64,000 nt of DNA. Origin: Chryseobacterium endalhagicum. Lineage in GTDB: Bacteria; Bacteroidota; Bacteroidia; Flavobacteriales; Weeksellaceae. This document shows, piece after piece, positions 1-8,740 of the stretch. Made by a program: the position numbers and the translations under genes. The stretch lies in contig NZ_JAELVM010000001.1 of NCBI RefSeq assembly GCF_016745235.1, forward strand, positions 1,935,856-1,999,855, written 5' to 3'. Position 1 is the first letter of the stretch; each line of letters begins with the position of its first letter. Below the pieces are notes generated by a model. That model had not been told where the DNA came from, did not search any database, and saw only the letters and a list, made by a program, of their open reading frames with translations.

Positions 1-840
1 GATGCCCAGCAGCATGAGCTTGAACTGGCAACCAAAGAGATGGTAAAGAACTCCGTATTAATGGACCGTGATTCGGCACGCTCCAAAAACGAGGTTTGGC
101 TGGGTTTTGACGGAATCAATATGAAGTTTGCAGATAAAAAGAACAGACGCCGAGATCCTAAATTTTATCTGAGAACCGTTGACTTTTCAGCGAGCATCAT
201 GGGAAGCGGACTAACTTCAAAAGACGAACCTTTCAGTTTTTACAATAGCGATTCGGATACGAGAAACACCATCTTTAATTCTTCTCAGTTTGCTTTCCGC
301 TACGAAGATCAGATCGGAGGATTCAAAAGCCCGGTTTTTTACCGCATCGGTTTGGGGGTAAGATCAGACAAGTACGTTCCAAAATACGGACAGGTTTTCA
401 AGCAGGAAAACAATACACTTTTTGTGGATGATTTCGACAGAGGCAGCTTAAGAAATACGAAATTAAATATTACTTATCTGTACGTTCCGGTGGATTTAAG
501 GTTTGTTTTAAATCCGAAATACATAGAATACGAAGGTGTAAAATATCTGGATAACAGGAAAAGACAGCTGAGCCTGATCATGGGAATTTACGGCGGTGTG
601 AAGGTAGGAAGTGTGAATTATATTAAATATTCCAATGTCAACAGCAAAAGGATTGTAGAGAGGGAAAGAATCATGAATGGAGTGAATGATTTTGTAGTCG
701 GAGGTAAATTCGGAATCAGCTATGCGGGCTTCAATCTCTTTGTTCAGAAAGATTTTAACCCGATATTTAATGACAGTGCCCTGCTGAAGAAAAAATATGG
801 ACTCCAGTTCGGTATTGAGATCGCTAATCTTGATTTTTAA
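1..840 (+). CDS. Outer-membrane beta-barrel-like protein, 5' end outside window
   Basis: The reading frame is open from base 1 and continues past the internal ATG at base 40, so the true start lies upstream and this is the C-terminal part (279 residues seen). Alternating polar and hydrophobic residues, repeated aromatic-rich strands (for example FYLRTVDFSASI, FRYEDQIGG, VFYRIGLGVRSD) and the C-terminal end in an aromatic residue (IANLDF) suit an outer-membrane barrel of the OmpA/PorT-like type seen in Bacteroidota. No family is recognised with certainty. It ends before a terminator-like hairpin at about 937-967. Confidence 0.55.
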   Translation, partial: DAQQHELELATKEMVKNSVLMDRDSARSKNEVWLGFDGINMKFADKKNRRRDPKFYLRTVDFSASIMGSGLTSKDEPFSFYNSDSDTRNTIFNSSQFAFRYEDQIGGFKSPVFYRIGLGVRSDKYVPKYGQVFKQENNTLFVDDFDRGSLRNTKLNITYLYVPVDLRFVLNPKYIEYEGVKYLDNRKRQLSLIMGIYGGVKVGSVNYIKYSNVNSKRIVERERIMNGVNDFVVGGKFGISYAGFNLFVQKDFNPIFNDSALLKKKYGLQFGIEIANLDF

Positions 841-936
841 TTAAATAATAAAAGTTCATTTTCATTGAATTAAATGCAAAATTTGAGGTTTTTCTTTAGG
901 ACTAACAATCGTTTGGGTGAAGATAAGCCGTTTTTA

Positions 937-967
937 AAACACACTGGTTAAAAGTGTTTTTTTTTTT
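937..967 (+). terminator. Terminator-like hairpin with T-tract
   Basis: AAAACAC at 937-943 pairs with GTGTTTT at 954-960 and is followed by a run of T. It lies after the barrel-protein gene and just ahead of the next start codon. Confidence 0.5.
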
Positions 968-989
968 GTATTTTGGCACTTTAGTAAAT

Positions 990-1394
990 ATGAAAAATAT
1001 TCAGTTATTAGGTTTGATTTTAGTGGTAGCAGGCAGTTTTATGCCTCTTGTTCATGTGCCTATTATCGGCAACTGGAACTACTGGAAGCTGGATCATTAT
1101 CTGGCCATTGCATGCTGGATTTTTGCGGCATGTGCCGTTTTTGGAATCGTTAATAACAGTGCGAAAATCGTAAGGCTTTTTGGAATCCTTTTGGTTTTAT
1201 TATTTGCATTTACGCTGGTTGCTGTTAAAATGCAGTCTCTGGACTATTTCAGCTTTCTTCCGTTTAAATCCTGGAGAGAAGCTTTTGCAGGCGTTGTAAA
1301 ACTGAAATGGGGCTGGATAGTAGAATTTTTAGGCGCTTTCCTTATGATTGTCGCTGTTGGTAATAAAAAAGTAAATAATCGGACACAGATATGA
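990..1394 (+). CDS. Small four-helix membrane protein, unknown function
   Basis: 134 residues starting at ATG 990. An earlier in-frame start at 954 would translate the T-tract of the upstream terminator and the promoter-like TATTTTGG, so 990 is preferred. Four hydrophobic segments (about residues 5-22, 37-56, 62-82, 108-126) predict an inner-membrane protein with little soluble part. Its stop overlaps the start of the next gene by 4 bases (ATGA), indicating translational coupling. The family is not recognised. Confidence 0.7.
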   Translation: MKNIQLLGLILVVAGSFMPLVHVPIIGNWNYWKLDHYLAIACWIFAACAVFGIVNNSAKIVRLFGILLVLLFAFTLVAVKMQSLDYFSFLPFKSWREAFAGVVKLKWGWIVEFLGAFLMIVAVGNKKVNNRTQI

Positions 1395-1804
1395 AACACT
1401 TAAAAATGGCATCAGCAGCTTTATTGATGTTGGTGTTTTCTCAGGCTCAATCTCAGAAAACAACATTTAGCAAACCGGATCAGCCGGCCAGATGCAAGGA
1501 GATCAGGGATGGGAAATTTCTTAGGGCTAACTACCCACAAGGAATCTGGTATATGACCGTCAAAGATAATATCCAGATGGAGTATACTAATAATGGGAAA
1601 GATTACATAAAATCTACACTGGTTTTTGTAGACGACTGCAATTATAAAGCTATTGTTCTGGAAAAGTCGGACAAGAACGACCCTGTTAAGCTGGGTGATG
1701 TTTTCAATAATGAAATTGTTGAAACCCAGAATAATATGATTAAAGTACATACCAAAATTGAAAACGGGAACTACGAAATCATCTATATAAAAGTAAAAAA
1801 ATAG
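1391..1804 (+). CDS. Small secreted protein, unknown function
   Basis: 137 residues. The N-terminus MKHLKMASAALLMLVFSQAQSQ is a typical Sec signal peptide with cleavage after a Gln/Ser-rich AxSQ site, as is common in Flavobacteriia. The mature part has two cysteines (CKE and DDCNY) that could form a disulphide and a beta-rich pattern. It overlaps the upstream membrane protein gene by 4 bases, so the two are probably co-expressed. No known domain is recognised. Confidence 0.7.
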   Translation: MKHLKMASAALLMLVFSQAQSQKTTFSKPDQPARCKEIRDGKFLRANYPQGIWYMTVKDNIQMEYTNNGKDYIKSTLVFVDDCNYKAIVLEKSDKNDPVKLGDVFNNEIVETQNNMIKVHTKIENGNYEIIYIKVKK

Positions 1805-1863
1805 ATTAGTATATTAAGGCCGGAAGGCTGAAGTTTTGTTTAAAAAAGTAAAATATAATACAC

Positions 1864-3042
1864 ATGAAAGAAGTATTCATTGTTTCCGCAGTAAGAACAC
1901 CTATCGGGAGTTTTATGGGAAGCCTTTCAACGGTTCCTGCTACGAAGCTGGGGTCTGCTGCTGTAAAAGGAGCATTAAATAAAATCAATCTTGATCCTAA
2001 GAATGTTCAGGAGATCTATATGGGGAATGTACTGCAGGCAGGAGAAGGCCAGGCACCGGCCCGTCAGGTGGCTTTGGGTGCAGGTTTGTCTATTGAGACG
2101 CCTTCTACTACAGTAAATAAAGTATGTGCTTCTGGAATGAAAGCGGTAACAATGGCAGCGCAGGCTATTAAAGCAGGTGATGCTGAAGTAATCGTTGCCG
2201 GAGGTATGGAAAATATGTCTATGGTTCCTCATTACTACAATGCAAGAGTTGCTACTAAACTGGGAGATATCAAAATGCAGGACGGAATGGTGCTGGATGG
2301 TCTTACAGACGTATACAACAAAGTGCACATGGGCGTATGTGCAGAGAAATGTGCGGTAGATTACAGCATTTCAAGAGAAGATCAGGATAATTTTGCAATA
2401 GAATCTTACAAGAGATCTGCAAAGGCCTGGAGCGAAGGGAAATTCACTGAAGAAGTAGTTCCTGTAGAAATTCCTCAAAGAAAAGGAGATCCTGTGATTT
2501 TCGCTGAAGATGAAGAATACAAAGCGGTTAACTTTGACAGAATTGCAACACTTCCTACCGTATTCAAAAAAGAAGAGGGAACAGTAACTGCTGCCAATGC
2601 TTCTACATTGAATGACGGTGCTTCTGCTTTGATCCTTGTTTCTAAGGAAAAAATGGAAGAACTTGGACTTAAGCCTTTGGCAAAAATCGTTTCTTATGCT
2701 GATGCAGCTCAGGAGCCTGAAAACTTTACAACAGCCCCTGCAAAAGCTTTACCGATTGCTCTTAAAAAAGCTGGTTTAGAGGTTTCTGACATCGATTTCT
2801 TCGAATTCAACGAAGCGTTCTCTGTAGTAGGACTTGCCAATAACAAGATCTTAGGACTGGATGCATCTAAAGTAAACGTAAACGGAGGAGCAGTAGCCAT
2901 CGGACATCCACTGGGAAGTTCAGGATCCAGAATCATCGTGACACTGATCAACGTATTGAAGCAGAATAATGCAAAATACGGCGCTGCAGCGATCTGTAAC
3001 GGTGGTGGAGGAGCTTCCGCTATCGTGATTGAAAATATGTAA
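1864..3042 (+). CDS. Acetyl-CoA C-acyltransferase (thiolase)
   Basis: 392 residues, the usual length of a bacterial biosynthetic/degradative thiolase. The acyl-accepting cysteine is in NKVCASG (Cys88), the catalytic histidine in GHPLGSSG (His348), and the second cysteine in CNGGGG (Cys378). This matches the spacing of characterised thiolases such as the Zoogloea enzyme. It interconverts acetoacetyl-CoA (or 3-ketoacyl-CoA) and acetyl-CoA in the cytosol. It could feed the mevalonate route used by these bacteria (a mevalonate kinase lies 5 kb downstream) or act in beta-oxidation; sequence alone does not decide. It is followed by a strong inverted repeat. Confidence 0.95.
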   Translation: MKEVFIVSAVRTPIGSFMGSLSTVPATKLGSAAVKGALNKINLDPKNVQEIYMGNVLQAGEGQAPARQVALGAGLSIETPSTTVNKVCASGMKAVTMAAQAIKAGDAEVIVAGGMENMSMVPHYYNARVATKLGDIKMQDGMVLDGLTDVYNKVHMGVCAEKCAVDYSISREDQDNFAIESYKRSAKAWSEGKFTEEVVPVEIPQRKGDPVIFAEDEEYKAVNFDRIATLPTVFKKEEGTVTAANASTLNDGASALILVSKEKMEELGLKPLAKIVSYADAAQEPENFTTAPAKALPIALKKAGLEVSDIDFFEFNEAFSVVGLANNKILGLDASKVNVNGGAVAIGHPLGSSGSRIIVTLINVLKQNNAKYGAAAICNGGGGASAIVIENM

Positions 3043-3063
3043 AATTCTCTTACAGAATATTTT

Positions 3064-3119
3064 ACCATTAAGGAATCGATAATTTTTCTAAAATCTAATC
3101 GATTTCTTAATGGTTTTTC
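3064..3119 (+). terminator. Long hairpin terminator after thiolase gene
   Basis: A 17-base arm at 3064-3080 (ACCATTAAGGAATCGAT) pairs with 3098-3114 with one mismatch, followed by TTTTT. Confidence 0.7.
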
Positions 3120-3127
3120 TATTTTTG
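3120..3127 (+). promoter_or_regulatory. Predicted -7 element TATTTTTG for the UMF1-type transporter
   Basis: An exact match to the Bacteroidota -7 consensus TAnnTTTG, 21 bases before the start codon at 3149. No clear -33 TTG was found at the usual distance. Confidence 0.5.
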
Positions 3128-3148
3128 TGCTACTAATACTTATTTGAA

Positions 3149-4630
3149 ATGTCTGAAATTGAGAATCAACAACCTCAAAACATAAAGAATAATCCACGGA
3201 TTATGAAGGCCTGGGCCGTATACGACTGGGCAAATTCTGTTTATTCACTGGTGATTACATCCACTATTTTCCCTATTTATTACTCCATACTCACTACCGC
3301 GTACGAGAAAAAGGAGTATGTGGAGGAAACAAAATCCTGGATTGATGTTCCGGTAAGGCATATGATCAAGATTTTCGGGAAAGAATATCAGCCTGATGCA
3401 GTATATGGATACTCACTGACGATATCGTTTTTTATCGTGGTGCTGCTTTCTCCGTTCCTGTCTTCACTGGCGGATACCATCGGAAATAAAAAATCTTTCC
3501 TGCAGTTTTTCTGTTATCTTGGGGCTACCTCATGTATGGGGCTGGCTATGTTTACAGGGATGCATAATGTATTTTTAGGTCTCCTTTTCAGCATTACGGC
3601 GAGTGTCGGGTTCTGGGGAAGTCTGGTGTTTTACAACTCCTTCCTGCCGGATATTGCCACGCGGGATAAGCAGGATGCACTTTCTGCGAAGGGATATGTA
3701 TATGGATATTTAGGTTCTGTAGTTCTGGTGGTGATTTGTCTGGTACTGATTCAGGTTTTTGCAAAAGGAGCGGCGCAGCAGCTTTTATTTACAAGAATCA
3801 GTTTCCTTCTGACAGGGGCATGGTGGTTTGGTTTTTCTCAGTATACTTTCAAACATCTTCCACAGTTTGGGGATGTGAAGGAAAAGCTTCCAAAAGATCT
3901 TGTATTGCTTAATTATAAGAATATCTTTAAAAAACATGAAGAACAGGGTGGTTTCTTCGAGGTTTTGAAGGACAACATGAGCTTCTACAAAGACATTGCG
4001 AAAGAGAGTTTTCACGAGCTGTTTAAAGTGGGCGGCGTATTGTTTAAAGATAAAAACCTGAAATTTTTCCTTTCCAGTTTCTTCTTTTACAGTGTCGGGA
4101 TGCAGACTATTTTCCTGATGGCGACCTTATTTGGAAAGAGTGAGATCAATCTGGCTCAGGATAAGCTGATAGGAACGCTTTTAGTGATTCAGATCGAAGC
4201 CATTATCGGGGCGGTGATATTCTCCAGATTATCAAGAAAGATCGGGAACAAGAATGTGATCTCCATTGCCATTGTTTTATGGATCGTTGCCTGTTTATGG
4301 GCTTATTTCCTGAATAAGGAAAATCCTACGGTAGAATATCAGTTCTATGGGGTAGCGGCAGTGGTTGGACTGGTAATGGGCGGGCTGCAGGCTATGTCCA
4401 GATCTACCTATTCAAAGCTTCTTCCGGAAGATTCTATGGAAAATACCACGTATTTCAGTTTTTATGACGTACTGGAAAAGATAGCAATTATTATAGGAAC
4501 ATTTATTTTTGCAACATTGATTGAGCATTTTAACAATATGCGTATCGCAGCACTTTCCATGACCATATTCTTTGCGGCAGGACTTGTTTTGATCCGCTTT
4601 TTAAAAGTAAATAGGTTAAAAAACAGCTGA
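3149..4630 (+). CDS. MFS transporter, UMF1/Atg22-like family
   Basis: 493 residues with about 12 hydrophobic membrane segments. The N-terminal signature KAWAVYDWANSVYS is the hallmark of the UMF1 (Atg22-like) branch of the major facilitator superfamily. A charged cytoplasmic loop of about 60 residues lies between the two six-helix halves. It sits in the inner membrane. The substrate is unknown for bacterial members; yeast Atg22 exports amino acids from the vacuole. It stands alone, with its own promoter and a hairpin on each side. Confidence 0.9.
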   Translation: MSEIENQQPQNIKNNPRIMKAWAVYDWANSVYSLVITSTIFPIYYSILTTAYEKKEYVEETKSWIDVPVRHMIKIFGKEYQPDAVYGYSLTISFFIVVLLSPFLSSLADTIGNKKSFLQFFCYLGATSCMGLAMFTGMHNVFLGLLFSITASVGFWGSLVFYNSFLPDIATRDKQDALSAKGYVYGYLGSVVLVVICLVLIQVFAKGAAQQLLFTRISFLLTGAWWFGFSQYTFKHLPQFGDVKEKLPKDLVLLNYKNIFKKHEEQGGFFEVLKDNMSFYKDIAKESFHELFKVGGVLFKDKNLKFFLSSFFFYSVGMQTIFLMATLFGKSEINLAQDKLIGTLLVIQIEAIIGAVIFSRLSRKIGNKNVISIAIVLWIVACLWAYFLNKENPTVEYQFYGVAAVVGLVMGGLQAMSRSTYSKLLPEDSMENTTYFSFYDVLEKIAIIIGTFIFATLIEHFNNMRIAALSMTIFFAAGLVLIRFLKVNRLKNS

Positions 4631-4661
4631 TCATTTCAATCCTGATTTTAACGAATAATAT

Positions 4662-4694
4662 AAAGATGTCTTAAGTTTAAGGCATCTTTTTTAT
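4662..4694 (+). terminator. Hairpin terminator after the transporter gene
   Basis: AAAGATGTCTTAA folds on TTAAGGCATCTTT with a small loop, followed by a T-run. Confidence 0.6.
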
Positions 4695-4836
4695 TAAAAT
4701 ACGATGAATCTAAAAGAAAAACAATCAGGTTTCGTCAATGATCTGACTGTAAAATGAACAAATGTTTTTATAGGTTGTGGAATTCAGTCAGATAGCTGGC
4801 ATTTTAATTGTATCAGATTTGAAAAATAATATTAAT

Positions 4837-5229
4837 ATGAAAATTATGAAAAAGACACTGGCTTTCTTTATTGTTTTAGTCGGAATCAATGCAGCCTATG
4901 CACAAACAACCACAAAAACCACGAGTACTCATGGGGAAAGTAAGCAGACTGGTAAAAATATTGAAGTGGATGGAGTGGGAAATAAGCAGACCTATTCGTC
5001 AGATGGAGGAAATGCCTCAGTAGAGGGCGTGAATAATGTAATTACCATCACAGGTTATGTCAATAAGCTGGAAGTAGCGGGGTCGGGTAATACGGTATAT
5101 GTAGATAAAGTTTCACGTATTGAACTGGAAGGAACGACTAATAAGGTGTTCTATAAAACATCTCCCACAAAATCGGGAAAAGCTGAAATTTCTTCGACGG
5201 GAGTAGGCAACAGTGCCGTGAAAAAGTAA
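4837..5229 (+). CDS. DUF3060-like secreted protein
   Basis: 130 residues from ATG 4837 (an alternative start is ATG 4846). An upstream in-frame ATG at 4777 would add 20 residues before the signal peptide, so it was not chosen. The signal peptide is MKKTLAFFIVLVGINAAYAQ. The mature part consists of short repeats built on G-x-x-N-x (VDGVGNKQ, VEGVNNVI, VAGSGNTV, LEGTTNKV), a beta-helix-like pattern seen in DUF3060. It is exported to the periplasm or cell surface; function unknown. A hairpin terminator follows at about 5255-5290. Confidence 0.75.
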   Translation: MKIMKKTLAFFIVLVGINAAYAQTTTKTTSTHGESKQTGKNIEVDGVGNKQTYSSDGGNASVEGVNNVITITGYVNKLEVAGSGNTVYVDKVSRIELEGTTNKVFYKTSPTKSGKAEISSTGVGNSAVKK

Positions 5230-5251
5230 TCAGGGATCTGACTTCGAAAGA

Positions 5252-5292
5252 TAAAAAAGGGAGTTGAATTTATTATTCAGCTCCTTTTTTTA
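5252..5292 (+). terminator. Hairpin terminator
   Basis: An AAAAAGGGAGTTGAAT arm pairs with ATTCAGCTCCTTTTT over a five-base loop, with a T-tract after it. Confidence 0.65.
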
Positions 5293-5440
5293 GCATAAAA
5301 TCTCTATTGTCTCTGATTAAGATATTTATAGTCTTTCATTTATTTCTTGCGGTTTGATTGATAACTAAACGAAAATATTGTTTATTTTTCACTAAATATT
5401 GATTTTTTTTGTTTATTTGTAGATCTAATTTAAAGGAAAA

Positions 5441-7606
5441 ATGATTAAAAAAATTCTACTCCTCTGTCTGGTGGGATGCTTTATCCTTGGTTTTTCACAA
5501 AGCCTGAGACCCATCGCTCAAAAAATCTCTGAATCTCATTCCGGGAAAAATAATTTTCAAAAGTATGATTTGTTTGAAGCGAATACATCTTCAGCCCAAC
5601 TTCCCGAATACAAACGGGCGGCAACTGATATTACAGTCATGAATCTGAAATCTGCAGAACTGGAAAGGCTGATGAAGGAAAAACCGGAATATCTTGAAAT
5701 AAGTTTTCCTTTCGATGGCAATAAGCAAATCACAGTTGAACTTTACAAAAACCAGATTTTCACCAATGATTTTAAAGTGGTAACCAATAAAGGAAACATT
5801 GTGAATTATACTCCGGGTGCCTATTACATCGGAATTGTGAAAGGAGATAATACTTCTGTAGCAGCCTTCAGCTTTTTTAATAATGATATTGTAGGTGTAG
5901 CTTCCACTTCCGGACTGGGAAATGTAGTTTTGGGAAAAGCAAAAAATGCGGAAGACTTTGTGAGCTATTCAGAAGCTAAGCTTACCGGTGCCAATCCTTT
6001 TGTTTGCGGGGTAGATGAACTGAAGGAAAATCAGGCAAAAAACATCTCGTTCGATCCGGCAGCCGGTAAAAAAGCAATGACGGAAAACTGTGTGAGAATC
6101 TATTACGAAGTTTGTTTTAAACCTTATCAGAATAATAACTCTAATACAACCACAACGACCAACTGGCTAACGGCCGTTCACAACAACATTGCTGCACTTT
6201 ACACCAATGACGAGATCAGAGTGGCACTGAATGAGATCTTCATCTGGACCACGCAGGATCCTTACACCGGAACGCCTAACACGAATCTGTCCAATTTTAG
6301 AAATAACAGGCAGACTTTTAACGGTGATCTGGCCCATCTGATCAATGCACCGTCTACGACCAGTGTGGCGTACGTTAATTCTTTATGCGGAACGTATAAG
6401 CATGCCTATTCCGGCATTTCTCAGACCTATTCCAATGTTCCGGTATATTCATGGACTATTCAGGCAATGACGCATGAAATGGGACACAGTTTAGGATCTC
6501 CTCACACCCACGCATGTGCCTGGAACGGAAATAATACGGCTATCGACGGTTGTGGAGCTCAGGCAGGTTACAGTGAAGGCTGTACAGGCCCGATTCCTTC
6601 TTCCACGGTTAAAGGAACCATTATGAGCTACTGTCATCTTGTTTCCGGGGTTGGGATTAGTTTCAGTAACGGTTTTGGTCCGCAGCCTGCTGCCTTGATC
6701 AGAAATACGGTAGATTCAAAACCTTGCCTGGGAACCAACTGTACCACTGCCTGTACCTCTACCATTACGCAGATGAACATTTCAGATATTACCCAGGTTT
6801 CAGCGAATGCAGCCTTTACGGATGCCGTTTCTACATCCTGGAAATACAAACTTACCAAAATGGATGAAACCCTTGTGCAATCAGGAAATACAAATTCTCC
6901 AACACTTAATTTTACAAGTCTTCAGCCTGCCACCTATTATAAATTGTCTATAGGCACGAACTGCTCAGGATCAAATGCTTTTCAAAAAACTCAGGCATTT
7001 CTTACGGATGGAGCATGGTGCGACGGAGCTTTGTTTACAGATACGGGAGGCCAGACGGGAGGATATGCAAACGATGAAACGATTGTTAAAACATTTTATC
7101 CTTCTTCCGGAGCTTTGACGATGACTTTTACAGATTTTGCGTTAGAGCAGGATTATGATTTTATGTATGTTTACAATGGTCCGTCTACAGCATCGCCTTT
7201 ATTTGCAAACGGAAATAATCTGACGGGAAGTACAGTACCGGGGCCATTCACTTCTACTCATGCTTCGGGAGCAATTACGGTAAAATTTGTATCTGATCCC
7301 GGCGTTACGGGGAATGGCTGGAAAGCGGCTTTTTCTTGTAATGTTTTAGGCGTTGATGATGTGGTTAAAAATGAAAGTCAGATCAGTATTTATCCTAATC
7401 CTGCAAAAAATATTATTGTTATCTCTTCTAAAGAGTCGCTAAGATCATATAAAATTTATGATGAAGCAGGAAGGCTGGTCATGTCAGCTTCTTCATTAAA
7501 AGGAAATAAGCAGGAAATCAATATTTCATCAATGCTTACAGGAAATTATATCGTAACGGTAGAAACCGAGAAGCAGACGGTAAATAAAAAGCTAATCAAG
7601 CATTAA
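5441..7606 (+). CDS. T9SS-exported reprolysin-like zinc metalloprotease with CUB-like domain
   Basis: 721 residues in four parts. There is a signal peptide (cleavage near GFSQS) and a prodomain-like region of about 200 residues. A reprolysin/M12-type catalytic domain carries HEMGHSLGSPH (His345, Glu346, His349, His355) and a downstream Met-turn-like IMSYC. A fibronectin-III-like stretch and a CUB-like domain (about 525-635) follow. A type A T9SS sorting domain is at the C-terminus (SIYPNP near 648, then a GNYIV...KKLIKH tail). It should be secreted through the type IX system and attached to or released from the surface, where it would degrade proteins. It is a stand-alone gene followed by a strong terminator. 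Confidence 0.93.
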   Translation: MIKKILLLCLVGCFILGFSQSLRPIAQKISESHSGKNNFQKYDLFEANTSSAQLPEYKRAATDITVMNLKSAELERLMKEKPEYLEISFPFDGNKQITVELYKNQIFTNDFKVVTNKGNIVNYTPGAYYIGIVKGDNTSVAAFSFFNNDIVGVASTSGLGNVVLGKAKNAEDFVSYSEAKLTGANPFVCGVDELKENQAKNISFDPAAGKKAMTENCVRIYYEVCFKPYQNNNSNTTTTTNWLTAVHNNIAALYTNDEIRVALNEIFIWTTQDPYTGTPNTNLSNFRNNRQTFNGDLAHLINAPSTTSVAYVNSLCGTYKHAYSGISQTYSNVPVYSWTIQAMTHEMGHSLGSPHTHACAWNGNNTAIDGCGAQAGYSEGCTGPIPSSTVKGTIMSYCHLVSGVGISFSNGFGPQPAALIRNTVDSKPCLGTNCTTACTSTITQMNISDITQVSANAAFTDAVSTSWKYKLTKMDETLVQSGNTNSPTLNFTSLQPATYYKLSIGTNCSGSNAFQKTQAFLTDGAWCDGALFTDTGGQTGGYANDETIVKTFYPSSGALTMTFTDFALEQDYDFMYVYNGPSTASPLFANGNNLTGSTVPGPFTSTHASGAITVKFVSDPGVTGNGWKAAFSCNVLGVDDVVKNESQISIYPNPAKNIIVISSKESLRSYKIYDEAGRLVMSASSLKGNKQEINISSMLTGNYIVTVETEKQTVNKKLIKH

Positions 7607-7627
7607 TCTTATTATTTAAGATATTCA

Positions 7628-7658
7628 TAAAAAAGCCTGAAATGATCAGGCTTTTTTG
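7628..7658 (+). terminator. Strong hairpin terminator
   Basis: AAAAAAGCCTGA and TCAGGCTTTTTT form a 12-base stem over a five-base loop after the metalloprotease gene. Confidence 0.85.
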
Positions 7659-7775
7659 ATGTATTGAAATGGAATGATCCTGTTTCTTTTGGATTTCTCA
7701 AAGCAGGAAACTGTTTTTCTGTGTAAATAAATATGAATTCGGCTTGAGTTTTGCTTATATTCAGCGGAATAATTT

Positions 7776-7783
7776 TAACTTTG
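7776..7783 (+). promoter_or_regulatory. Predicted -7 element TAACTTTG (with -33 TTG) for the mevalonate kinase gene
   Basis: TAACTTTG matches the Bacteroidota -7 consensus. A TTG at 7751-7753 stands 22 bases upstream. The element lies inside the extended reading frame that begins at 7744, and so argues that translation starts at 7804. Confidence 0.7.
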
Positions 7784-7803
7784 TAAAAAGATTTATTGTC
7801 AAA

Positions 7804-8730
7804 ATGACGAACCCTCTATTTTATGCAAAAATAATTCTGTTTGGAGAATATGGGATGATTGAAGACTCCCAGGGGCTTGTAGTACCTTACAGTTTCTATA
7901 AGGGAACCCTTAAATTCTCAGATTTAAGCTCTGAATTTGAGCTGAAATCCAACAGACATCTGCAGAAATACTCTGATTTTCTTGCGGCGCTTGACCTTTC
8001 CGATGATTTTAAATTGGATATCAAAAGCTTTAAAAACGATATTGAATCCGGACTTTTCTTTGATTCCAACATTCCACAGGGATATGGTGTAGGAAGTTCA
8101 GGGGCTTTAGTGGCTGCTATTTTTGAAAGATATGCACTCAATAAATTAGATCCTGAACAGATTTCAAAAGAAAATCTTAAAAAATTAAAAACAGTTTTCG
8201 GGGAAATGGAAAGTTATTTCCATGGCAAAAGTTCTGGTATGGATCCATTGATCTGCTACATGAACCTGCCGATCCTCATTGAAAATAAAGAAAACCTGGA
8301 CCGGGTTTCTATTCCTGAAGGCGAAAAAGGTAAAGGTGCAATATTCCTTATCGACAGCGGTATCACGGGAGAAACCGGACCTATGATTCAGATCTTCTTC
8401 GAGAAAATGAAAACGGAAGGTTTCCGTAAAACCCTGAAAGAAGAGTTCATCCGTTACAACAACGCATGCATCGAATCTTTCCTTAAAAAAGACATGAATC
8501 CTTTCTTCAGAAACCTGAAAAAGCTTTCACATTGGGCGTATGAACATTTCCGTCCGATGATTCCTGAAAGTATTTTTAACATCTGGAAAAAAGGCCTTGA
8601 TTCTAATGCCTATTATCTGAAACTCTGCGGAAGCGGCGGCGGCGGATATATTCTGGGCTTCACCAAAGATTATGCGAAAGCAGAAAAAATGCTTGAAGGC
8701 TTCCAAAAAGAAGTGATTTACAGATTTTAA
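7804..8730 (+). CDS. GHMP kinase, probable mevalonate kinase
   Basis: 308 residues from ATG 7804; the longer frame from 7744 would run through the promoter. The N-terminus has the GHMP substrate motif AKIILFGEYG. The ATP-binding motif GYGVGSSGALVAA follows near residue 100, and the third GHMP motif KLCGSGGGGYILG lies near the C-terminus. Flavobacteria make isoprenoids by the mevalonate route, and this protein would phosphorylate mevalonate in the cytosol. It is followed after 10 bases by a UbiA-type prenyltransferase, so isoprenoid supply and use are probably co-transcribed. Other GHMP kinases are less likely. Confidence 0.85.
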   Translation: MTNPLFYAKIILFGEYGMIEDSQGLVVPYSFYKGTLKFSDLSSEFELKSNRHLQKYSDFLAALDLSDDFKLDIKSFKNDIESGLFFDSNIPQGYGVGSSGALVAAIFERYALNKLDPEQISKENLKKLKTVFGEMESYFHGKSSGMDPLICYMNLPILIENKENLDRVSIPEGEKGKGAIFLIDSGITGETGPMIQIFFEKMKTEGFRKTLKEEFIRYNNACIESFLKKDMNPFFRNLKKLSHWAYEHFRPMIPESIFNIWKKGLDSNAYYLKLCGSGGGGYILGFTKDYAKAEKMLEGFQKEVIYRF

Positions 8731-8740
8731 ACAGGTTGGA